DNA of 40,609 nucleotides from an uncultured Bacteroidales bacterium (lineage in GTDB: Bacteria; Bacteroidota; Bacteroidia; Bacteroidales; Muribaculaceae), in assembly GCA_902776955.1 (NCBI GenBank), contig CACYSG010000054.1:1-40609 (forward strand), read 5' to 3'. Shown piece by piece: positions 34,528 to 40,609 of this stretch; the stretch's first letter is position 1, and each line of letters begins with the position of its first letter. A model generated the notes under the pieces. That model saw only the letters and a program-made list of their open reading frames with translations. It was not told the origin of the DNA and did no database searches. The translations under genes were made by a program, and so were the position numbers.

Positions 34528-34559
34528 TTTGGATTTTATAGGAAATCAAATTATCTTTG
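34528..34559 (+). promoter_or_regulatory. Promoter of the DUF4143 ATPase gene
   Basis: TTTG at 34528-34531, a 20-nt spacer and TATCTTTG at 34552-34559, close to the ATG at 34582. The leader would be about 16 nt. Confidence 0.75.
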
Positions 34560-34581
34560 CGCTAGAAAAAATGATTTTGAT

Positions 34582-35709
34582 ATGATTAAACGCAGTATTG
34601 AAGAATTTATCCGCAAGCAGCTATTTAGTGGGAGAGCTGTTGTCATCATGGGTGCAAGGCAAGTTGGCAAAACCACATTGTTGCGCCAGTTGCTGGCATC
34701 TGAGGACAAGGTCTTGTGGATGAATGGCGATGAGCCTGATGTAAACAACTTGTTTGAAAACATCACATCCACACGCTTGAAGGCTATTATTGGGGCTTCT
34801 CGTATCGTTGTGATTGACGAAGCTCAACGAATAGCAGACATCGGCATCAAGTTGAAATTGATCACCGACCAGTTGCCCGAAGTCCAGCTGCTGGCATCGG
34901 GTAGTTCGTCATTTGAGCTGGCCAATAAAATCAATGAACCGCTCACGGGCCGCAAATGGGAATTCAAATTGTTCCCGCTCTCGTTTGCTGAGTTGGTTGC
35001 CGATTCCAACCTGCTTGAGGAGAAACGTATGATACCCCATCGGATGGTATATGGCAGTTATCCCGATGTTGTGACACATCAAGGCAATGAGATTGCCATC
35101 CTGCGCGAACTCACACAAAGTTATTTGTATAAAGATATCCTTGAGTTTGACAAAATCCATAAACCGGACAAGCTGGCTAAACTGTTGCAGGCTTTAGCTT
35201 ATCAAGTCGGCTCGGAGGTTTCCTTTAATGAGTTGGCTCAATTGTGCGACCTGGATGCCAAAACTGTTGCCAATTATGTGACCATTCTGGAGCAAGCCTA
35301 CATCATATTCCGCTTGGGGTCTTTCAGCCGCAACCTGCGCAGCGAGTTGAAGAGCAGCCGCAAGATATACTTCTATGACAACGGTATCCGAAATGCAATC
35401 ATCGGCAATTTTGCCCAAGTAGAGAACCGTGATGATGTGGGAGCCCTGTTTGAGAATTACGTCATCGCAGAGTGCATGAAACGCAAAGAGTACACAGGCG
35501 ACTACGCCAACAGTTGGTTTTGGCGCAACACTGCGAAACAAGAAATCGACTACATTGAGGAAAAGGACGGCCAAATCAATACCTTTGAATTGAAATGGAA
35601 TCCCAAACGCAAATGTTCGCAGCCCTTGTCCTTCCGTAACGCATATCCCAAAGCCTCGTTCACCGTTATCCATCGCGACAATATCGAGGATCTGCTCCTG
35701 TTCAGATGA
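34582..35709 (+). CDS. AAA family ATP-binding protein with C-terminal DUF4143
   Basis: A 375-residue cytosolic ATPase. Walker A is GARQVGKT at 24-31 and Walker B ends in VIDEAQ at about 77-82; the ASGSSSFE stretch is the sensor region. The AAA domain covers about 1-170. A winged-helix-like part (about 195-260) is followed by DUF4143 with ELKWNP near 330-340, reminiscent of a PD-(D/E)XK-like fold. These proteins occur in many strain-variable copies in Bacteroidales and archaea. Their role is unknown. The promoter with tandem operator-like repeats is unusual for such a gene. Confidence 0.88.
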   Translation: MIKRSIEEFIRKQLFSGRAVVIMGARQVGKTTLLRQLLASEDKVLWMNGDEPDVNNLFENITSTRLKAIIGASRIVVIDEAQRIADIGIKLKLITDQLPEVQLLASGSSSFELANKINEPLTGRKWEFKLFPLSFAELVADSNLLEEKRMIPHRMVYGSYPDVVTHQGNEIAILRELTQSYLYKDILEFDKIHKPDKLAKLLQALAYQVGSEVSFNELAQLCDLDAKTVANYVTILEQAYIIFRLGSFSRNLRSELKSSRKIYFYDNGIRNAIIGNFAQVENRDDVGALFENYVIAECMKRKEYTGDYANSWFWRNTAKQEIDYIEEKDGQINTFELKWNPKRKCSQPLSFRNAYPKASFTVIHRDNIEDLLLFR

Positions 35710-35727
35710 CAGAGCACCCTTAAAGAA

Positions 35728-35758
35728 TTGGTCATGAAAAGAATTAATTGTACCTTTG
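35728..35758 (+). promoter_or_regulatory. Promoter of the DUF2027-Smr gene
   Basis: TTG at 35728-35730, a 20-nt spacer and TACCTTTG at 35751-35758. It shows that a TTG start at 35756 is impossible, so the ATG at 35783 is used. Confidence 0.75.
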
Positions 35759-35782
35759 CAGCCTAAAAAAACGACTACAATC

Positions 35783-36862
35783 ATGAATGTAAAGGTTAAC
35801 GATATCGTGCGGTTCCTCAACGACGTGGGAGGCGGCCGCGTGTCAAGGATTGACGGCAAGACCGTCTATGTAGAGGACGAGGATGGCTTTGAGCGCCCCT
35901 CACTGGAGCGCGACCTGGTCGTCGTGGGACAGGCTGGATCCAAGGCGTCGGCCTATGACCGCCCGCTGGACATTCGCACGCGGCTGGTGGAGCCCGACAA
36001 GCCCGCTCCTCGGCCTGCAGCCCCCGAACCCGAGCCCATGTTGCCCATCGAGGAGACCCCCGAGGGCGAGGTGCTCAATGTCGTGCTCGGCTATGAGGCG
36101 CGCGAGATTAAGCATCTGAACACCACCACGTTCTATGCCTCGCTGGTCAACGACTCGAACTATTTCCTGTATTTCACCTATATGACCCGTGGCGACGGCG
36201 AGGGCGAATGGATTACCCGCTATCACGGCATCGTGGAGCCCAACATCCAGTTGCAGCTCGAGGAGTTCGGTCATGACGACCTCAACAGCATGACCCATAT
36301 CGCGGTGCAGTATGTGGCCTTCAAGCAGGGAAAAGGCTTCAAGTTGAAGAATCCGGCCCTCGTTGAGCAGCGCCTTGACGTGACCAAGTTCTACAAGTTG
36401 CATTGTTTCCACTCCAACCCCTACTTTGACGTGCCCGTCATCGCCATCGAGATTGTCACCAACGACCGTCCCGCGCGCATGATGCACATCGACAGCGGCG
36501 AGCTGGAACGCGCCATGAAGGATAAGAAACGCATGGACCGCCCGCAGCGCAAACCCGTGCAGAAGAAGACCGACCCCAACGGCATCATCGTCCAGGACCT
36601 GCACATCACCTCGCTGCTCGACAACCTCGCAGGCATGACGCCCGGCGCCATCCTCGAGTACCAGATGGACAAGTTCCGCGAGGTCATGGACGCCAACTTG
36701 AAGAAGCACGGCCAGCGCATCGTCTTCATCCACGGCAAGGGCGAGGGCAAACTGCGCCAGCACCTGCTTGACGAACTCAAGCGCCGCTACCCCCGTTGCT
36801 CAGCCCAGGACGCCAGCTTCCGCGAGTACGGCTTCGGCGCCACCCAAGTCACCATCCACTGA
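35783..36862 (+). CDS. DUF2027 protein with C-terminal Smr domain
   Basis: A 359-residue protein. Residues 1-60 form a small beta barrel-like DUF2027 start (VGDIVRFLNDVGGG-like, here VNDIVRFLNDVGGGRVSRI), then a proline-rich linker, a beta-sandwich of about 100-240, a basic linker, and a C-terminal Smr domain (about 275-359) with the HGKGEGKLRQHL motif. Smr domains of the MutS2 type nick DNA or cleave RNA; the motif is intact, so nuclease activity is plausible. DUF2027 proteins are Bacteroidetes-specific and not characterised. It is monocistronic and ends in a bidirectional terminator. Confidence 0.88.
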   Translation: MNVKVNDIVRFLNDVGGGRVSRIDGKTVYVEDEDGFERPSLERDLVVVGQAGSKASAYDRPLDIRTRLVEPDKPAPRPAAPEPEPMLPIEETPEGEVLNVVLGYEAREIKHLNTTTFYASLVNDSNYFLYFTYMTRGDGEGEWITRYHGIVEPNIQLQLEEFGHDDLNSMTHIAVQYVAFKQGKGFKLKNPALVEQRLDVTKFYKLHCFHSNPYFDVPVIAIEIVTNDRPARMMHIDSGELERAMKDKKRMDRPQRKPVQKKTDPNGIIVQDLHITSLLDNLAGMTPGAILEYQMDKFREVMDANLKKHGQRIVFIHGKGEGKLRQHLLDELKRRYPRCSAQDASFREYGFGATQVTIH

Positions 36863-36905
36863 TTTTTAAAAACAACTACAACAACTCATACAACAAAATA
36901 AAAGA

Positions 36906-36965
36906 AAAACAATAAATACAATAAGTACAAATAATTGGTTTTCAACAGTTTGTATTTATTGTTTT
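36906..36965. terminator. Bidirectional A/T-rich terminator
   Basis: A perfect 16-bp stem (36906-36921 with 36950-36965) with a 28-base loop, bordered by A-rich sequence on the left and T-rich on the right. It lies between the convergent Smr and YgjP-like genes. Confidence 0.75.
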
Positions 36966-36973
36966 CCTTCTGT

Positions 36974-37684
36974 TTATTTCAGGATGGGGAAGCGGAATTG
37001 GCGCAGTTGTTGTTCAAGTTGTTTTTCCTGGCCGTCGCAGTACTGGTTGCACAAGGCGTGGAACTCGGGGGAGTGGTTCATGTGGGTGAGGTGGGCCAGC
37101 TCGTGGCAGATGATGTAACGGATGAGATGTTCGGGTAGGAACATGAGGTTGCGGGATAGTTGGACGACCTTTTTTGCCGTGCAATGGCCCAGTTTGCGCA
37201 TGCCACGGCCCACTTCAAAGCCTGCGGGCTTGAGGCCCAACTCGTCAGCCACGCGTTGGGCGAACGGCAATAGGACGGCATGGGCTTGAACGTCCATGGC
37301 ACGCCCAATCACACTGGAAAGGGTGCGCTTGACGTTGTCGTCGTCAAGATTGGCCGTTTCATGAACTTGCAGGTGCAACGTATCGCCGTCCCAGTGGTTG
37401 AGTATGTAGCCTGTCATGCGGCTCTGTGACTCAATGATGACTCGGCACTTGTAGCACTCGATGACTTGCCCCAAGTGGAAAGCTACCGAGTCTGGTCGAG
37501 GAAATGTGCGCAACTGCTCACGGTTCATGTCCACCATGCGTTGCAGGTCGGCCACCGACACGCCCAAGGGCGCCCGCATTAACAGCAGGCCATCGGTATG
37601 ATAAGTGAACCGCACCGAGGTCATACCCCGGCGCAGTTCCACATATATCTTCCCAAATTCCTTGTCCTCGATATAGCCCTTCAT
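36974..37684 (-). CDS. YgjP-like zinc metallopeptidase (M48/DUF45)
   Basis: A 236-residue predicted cytosolic metalloprotease. The zinc site is the HELAH motif (about residues 193-197) with a third histidine in NHSPEFH. The N-terminal half is the beta-rich domain of YgjP proteins. The ATG is at 37684. Family members have been proposed as small SprT-like proteases; the substrate is unknown. It lies downstream of trpS on the same strand, with 68 nt between stop of trpS and this start, filled by 9-bp repeats. Confidence 0.88.
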   Translation of the reverse strand: MKGYIEDKEFGKIYVELRRGMTSVRFTYHTDGLLLMRAPLGVSVADLQRMVDMNREQLRTFPRPDSVAFHLGQVIECYKCRVIIESQSRMTGYILNHWDGDTLHLQVHETANLDDDNVKRTLSSVIGRAMDVQAHAVLLPFAQRVADELGLKPAGFEVGRGMRKLGHCTAKKVVQLSRNLMFLPEHLIRYIICHELAHLTHMNHSPEFHALCNQYCDGQEKQLEQQLRQFRFPILK

Positions 37685-37692
37685 GGCTAGTG

Positions 37693-37746
37693 GGTCGAAT
37701 TGGTCAAATTAGACTAATTGGTCCAATAAGTCCAATTGGTCCAATG
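37693..37746. repeat. Six tandem 9-bp repeats, GGTCNAATT-like
   Basis: Six consecutive nonamers fill the gap between the trpS stop codon and the YgjP-like start codon, with variants such as GGTCAAATT, AGACTAATT and GGTCCAATA. They belong with the other short intergenic repeats but have a different unit. Confidence 0.75.
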
Positions 37747-37752
37747 CCTGTT

Positions 37753-38829
37753 TTAAAACTTCGTGATGCCCATGATCTCGCGAACGTCGGCAAGGGTCTT
37801 GCCAGCACGGGCGCGGGCACGCTCGGCACCCATCTCCAGCACGCGGTGCAGATAGGCGTCATCGTTCTCGATATCCAGGATGCGCTCGCGGATGGGCGTG
37901 GTCAGCGCCACGATGTCCTCGGCAATCTCCTTCTTAAGGTCGCCGTAGCGGATGGAGCAGTTGTTGTAGGCCTCGGTGAAGTATTCCACCTTGTCGGGGG
38001 TGCCGACGAGTTTGAGGATGGTAAACAGGTTCTGTACCGGCTCGGCCATAGGCATATTGGGCTCGGTGGGGCCGCCATCGGTCACGGCACGCATCACCTT
38101 CTTGCGGATGGCCTTCTCCTCGTCAACGAGGTAGATGCAGTTACCCTCGCTCTTGCCCATCTTGCCGCTGCCATCCAGGCCGGGCACCTTGACGGGTGCG
38201 CTGCCGAAGTTGAAGTTTTGCGGCTCCTTGAAGTATTCTGTCTTGTAGAACGAGTTGAAGCGGCGGGCGAAACGGCGCGTCAGCTCCAAGTGCTGCTCCT
38301 GATCCTTGCCCACGGGCACGAAGTCGGCACGCTGGATAAGGATATCCACAGCCATCAGGGTGGGGTAGGTCAACAGGCCCGCATTCACGCGCTTGTTGGT
38401 GCTGGCACCGATGATTTCCTTGGCCACGTCCTCGTCGTCATCGCCCTGAGTGGGAGCGGTGATACCAAGGGCCTTACGGGCCTTGTCCTTGAAGGCGGCG
38501 GTGCGCATCAGTTCGCCGATGCCCACGTGCATGTTGAGCAGCAGGTACATCTCGCTCACCTCGGGCACGTCGCTCTGTACAAAGATGGTGGACTTCTCGG
38601 GGTCCAATCCTGCTGCCAGATACTCGGCCAGGATGTGGCGCACGTTGGTGTGCAGTTCCTTGGGGTCGGGGTTGGTCGTCAGGGCATGCAGGTCGGCAAT
38701 GAAGTAATAACTGTCATACTTGCCCTCGTTCTGCATCTTTACAAAGTTACTCAATGCGCCCAGGTAGTTGCCCAAGTGCAACTGTCCTGTGGGGCGGATT
38801 CCGCTTAAAACAATCTTCTTGTTATCCAT
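37753..38829 (-). CDS. trpS: Tryptophanyl-tRNA synthetase
   Basis: A 358-residue class I aminoacyl-tRNA synthetase that charges tRNA-Trp. The HIGH-like signature is HLGN (18-21 in GQLHLGNYLG) and the KMSKS-like signature is GKMGKSEGN. The ATG at 38829 gives MDNKKIVLSGIRPTG; starting 16 residues further upstream would overlap the promoter. Length is normal for bacterial TrpRS. The adjacent promoter matches the housekeeping class. No T-box or trp leader is visible. Confidence 0.95.
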   Translation of the reverse strand: MDNKKIVLSGIRPTGQLHLGNYLGALSNFVKMQNEGKYDSYYFIADLHALTTNPDPKELHTNVRHILAEYLAAGLDPEKSTIFVQSDVPEVSEMYLLLNMHVGIGELMRTAAFKDKARKALGITAPTQGDDDEDVAKEIIGASTNKRVNAGLLTYPTLMAVDILIQRADFVPVGKDQEQHLELTRRFARRFNSFYKTEYFKEPQNFNFGSAPVKVPGLDGSGKMGKSEGNCIYLVDEEKAIRKKVMRAVTDGGPTEPNMPMAEPVQNLFTILKLVGTPDKVEYFTEAYNNCSIRYGDLKKEIAEDIVALTTPIRERILDIENDDAYLHRVLEMGAERARARAGKTLADVREIMGITKF

Positions 38830-38863
38830 ATTCTGATTTTTTGTATTTTCAATTAATAGACTG

Positions 38864-38893
38864 CAAAGGTAATGCAAATATTGTCAATACAAT
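38864..38893 (-). promoter_or_regulatory. Promoter of trpS
   Basis: On the minus strand TACCTTTG (38871-38864) with an ATTG 18 nt upstream (38893-38890). The leader is about 30 nt. Confidence 0.6.
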
Positions 38894-38953
38894 GTATAAG
38901 TGCATGAGATTTTCAATTGACGCTATCCTAAATTATAGGCAGTCCGAAGCAAA

Positions 38954-40228
38954 TTATTGCTGGCTGTCGATGATTTCAATTTCGAAGATGAGGGTTTCGT
39001 TGGGGCCGATTGCGTAGTTGATAGAACTGACGCCATAGGCCAAATTGCTTGGGACGACAACGATTGCCTTGCCGCCGGGCTTCATGAGTTGCAGTATTTC
39101 GGAAACGCCTTCAATCTGAAATTCGATACTAAAGGGCATGAGTTCGCCTTCGCTCGAGTCAAACACGGTGCCGTCAAGGTGCTTGCCCACATAGTTTCCC
39201 ACATAGTTTCCCTCATTATCTTCGGTATAATTCTTACCCTTGCCCTCCTTCAGCATTTTATAGGCCAGACCGCTCTTGGTGAACTTGAAACTCTTGTCCT
39301 TGCGTAATTGTTCCATATAGGCCTCGCCGGCTTTCTTGTTGGCGATACCATCGGGAGAAAGTCCGGCGACCCTTTCTATCAACGAGTCAATTTTTTCATC
39401 CAGTGTTCGATACTCTTCTTCGTCGAAGGATTCGACACTCAATCCACTGATTAGGTGCTCCATAAAGAGGCCTTTGTTAAGCGGCATGCATGCTCGCCTC
39501 TGGATATCATCAAATGTTTGAACGATTTGGAATCCCACTTGTTCATCCTCGGAGGTTTTATCGTATTCCTGTTCAAAGCCGTATTCAATGCCTTTGATGA
39601 TTTGTTCAAAGTTGTATTCAATGCTTTTGAAGAACTGTTCAAAGTCTGCGTCTGGCTCGCTAAAGATGTTGCGCAACTTGAAACCATCCATAGTGCCCAT
39701 TGTGCTGCTTAACGAGTCGATTAAGGCGTCGCTTGGGCACTCGCTGTTGGAATTGATTTGCTCCAAGAAATCATTCATTTTTACGTCCATGGCGTATGCT
39801 GTGAGATCGTCAATGGGATTCTCGGTCAATAATTCAGCCTTCAGATGCTCTAAAAGCAGTTGTTTGTTGAGATCGCAGCCATGGTCATTCCTGAACTCCT
39901 GATTTATTTGGGCTAACGTTTGTCCGAACAGCTTTCCGAAGATGAAATATTTGTCCTCTGGGCTATTGAACATCTGGTTGATGGTTTTGGTGACTTGTGC
40001 GATATGGATGTCTGCATCAGGAAAGCCGCGCCATTCCTTGCCTAATTCAATTCCATAATAGTCGCCGAGAATAATACTCAGCGAGTCGACGGCCATGGTT
40101 GCTTCGGGCGAAATGGACTGGTATTCAGTATTTTGATTCTCGATTTGGGTGATTTGTCGAGTGGTGTGGCCAAAGGCTGTGAATGCCACAAGGGTCATCA
40201 CAACAGAGTAAAGGAGTCTTTTCATCAT
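38954..40228 (-). CDS. Exported FKBP-type peptidyl-prolyl isomerase with long helical N-terminal region
   Basis: A 424-residue protein. Signal peptide at about 1-20 (MMKRLLYSVVMTLVAFTAFG); two ATG codons are adjacent. Residues 30-310 are helical and charged, with two units resembling the FKBP N-terminal dimerisation domain. The FKBP isomerase domain covers about 330-424, with GTVFDSS, MKPGGKAIVVVPSNLAYG and the terminal LIFEIEIID. It is a periplasmic folding helper. The helical region contains an 11-residue unit (FEQFFKSIEYN-type) duplicated by a 33-bp tandem repeat at 39571-39646, and an extra GNYVGNYVGK stretch in the FKBP domain. It is AT-richer than its neighbours. Confidence 0.88.
   Translation of the reverse strand: MMKRLLYSVVMTLVAFTAFGHTTRQITQIENQNTEYQSISPEATMAVDSLSIILGDYYGIELGKEWRGFPDADIHIAQVTKTINQMFNSPEDKYFIFGKLFGQTLAQINQEFRNDHGCDLNKQLLLEHLKAELLTENPIDDLTAYAMDVKMNDFLEQINSNSECPSDALIDSLSSTMGTMDGFKLRNIFSEPDADFEQFFKSIEYNFEQIIKGIEYGFEQEYDKTSEDEQVGFQIVQTFDDIQRRACMPLNKGLFMEHLISGLSVESFDEEEYRTLDEKIDSLIERVAGLSPDGIANKKAGEAYMEQLRKDKSFKFTKSGLAYKMLKEGKGKNYTEDNEGNYVGNYVGKHLDGTVFDSSEGELMPFSIEFQIEGVSEILQLMKPGGKAIVVVPSNLAYGVSSINYAIGPNETLIFEIEIIDSQQ
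39571..39646. repeat. 33-bp tandem duplication inside the FKBP gene
   Basis: Two complete units of 33 bp start at 39571 and 39604, and a third begins at 39637 and fades after about 9 bp. It keeps the frame and encodes an 11-residue amphipathic repeat in the helical region. Confidence 0.75.
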
Positions 40229-40266
40229 AGTATTATGGATATTTTAAATTAGGATGATCGATGCTA

Positions 40267-40297
40267 CAAAGATACGCAGCGCCCAATGTTCAACAAC
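40267..40297 (-). promoter_or_regulatory. Promoter of the FKBP gene
   Basis: On the minus strand GTTG (40297-40294), 19-nt spacer and TATCTTTG (40274-40267). The leader is about 33 nt. Confidence 0.7.
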
Positions 40298-40353
40298 GAG
40301 TGAATTTGTTAAACATCGTTAAAGCCTGTGTGTGTATTATGGCGGAGTGCCGT

Positions 40354-40609
40354 TTACTCGACCATCTCCAGCAGTTGTTGGGCGATGCCTGGACAAGCCG
40401 CGAGGATGCAGATGCCGTGGTCCTCACGGTAACGCTTGACGAAGGCCCCAGCTTCCTGGGCGATGAGTTCGCCGGCACAGGCATCCCACTCCTTGAGATT
40501 GAGTTCCCAATAGCCGTCGAGCCAGCCCGCTGCGACATAGCACATATCCATGGCCGCTGAGCCCAGGCGCCTGACTCCCCTCACCCGAGGCATCACACGG
40601 CCCAAGGTA
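40354..40609 (-). CDS. Inositol monophosphatase family protein, C-terminal part (runs off the window)
   Basis: The last 84 or so residues of a SuhB-like phosphatase; the gene continues beyond the right end. The visible stretch has RRLGSAAMDMCYVAAG and WDACAGELIAQEAG, matching motif 2 of the family, in which the Asp of WD binds the metal. The enzyme removes phosphate from inositol-1-phosphate or related sugar phosphates. The stop codon at 40354 is followed by the FKBP promoter, so the two are separately transcribed in the same direction. Confidence 0.85.
   Translation of the reverse strand, partial: TLGRVMPRVRGVRRLGSAAMDMCYVAAGWLDGYWELNLKEWDACAGELIAQEAGAFVKRYREDHGICILAACPGIAQQLLEMVE

Overview
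The window reads as a chromosomal segment of a gut-type member of the Bacteroidales (Prevotella/Muribaculaceae-like). Evidence for this is the set of families present (PG0541-type transporter-associated protein, DUF4492 next to cydAB, GSCFA protein, DUF2027-Smr protein, MurF-alanine racemase fusion, BspA-like LRR proteins, C10 peptidase) and many promoters of the Bacteroidetes type (TTTG, 19-20 nt spacer, TAnnTTTG). No tRNA, rRNA, CRISPR array, transposase or phage gene was recognised.

Layout. 1-587: a non-coding leader with a strong hairpin and a 57-bp tandem repeat. 588-4052: a secreted C10 cysteine peptidase with duplicated Ig/FN3-like modules. 4219-10860: a TetR - TolC - lipoprotein adaptor - RND pump - PG0541-like operon. 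10966-12930 (minus): an OPT transporter. 13116-16048: a secreted YD-repeat-like protein and a lipoprotein with the TPR/beta-propeller/carboxypeptidase-regulatory/OmpA architecture of PorE from the type IX secretion system. 16111-17903: a broken DUF1016 nuclease gene and a TlpA-like thioredoxin. 17911-20098: divergent UDP-sugar dehydrogenase and aquaporin. 20185-22850: LRR-dockerin protein, DUF4332 protein and a small lipoprotein. 23004-29090 (minus): a tight operon of MurF-Alr (broken here), an LRR protein, TadA, an esterase and type I asparaginase. 29151-33354: GSCFA protein (minus) divergent from DUF4492-cydA-cydB. 33610-35709: an AT-rich accessory patch with a small membrane protein, a large inverted repeat, 32-bp operator-like repeats and a DUF4143 ATPase. 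35783-40609: DUF2027-Smr protein, YgjP-like metallopeptidase, TrpRS, an FKBP isomerase and the 3' part of an inositol monophosphatase.

Most of the window is ordinary chromosome. The observations most worth following are: (1) two genes, murF-alr and a DUF1016 nuclease, that have each lost roughly 45-55 nt and the reading frame at a clean junction; (2) a UDP-glucose dehydrogenase homologue without the catalytic cysteine; (3) a family of 7- and 9-bp tandem repeats in short intergenic gaps, including gaps inside operons; (4) three operator-like repeats at 32-bp pitch in front of a DUF4143 ATPase, next to an 81-bp inverted repeat; (5) an LRR cell-surface-type gene inside a housekeeping operon. I do not see a clear undescribed multi-gene system, and say so; the repeats and the split genes are the strongest unexplained signals.
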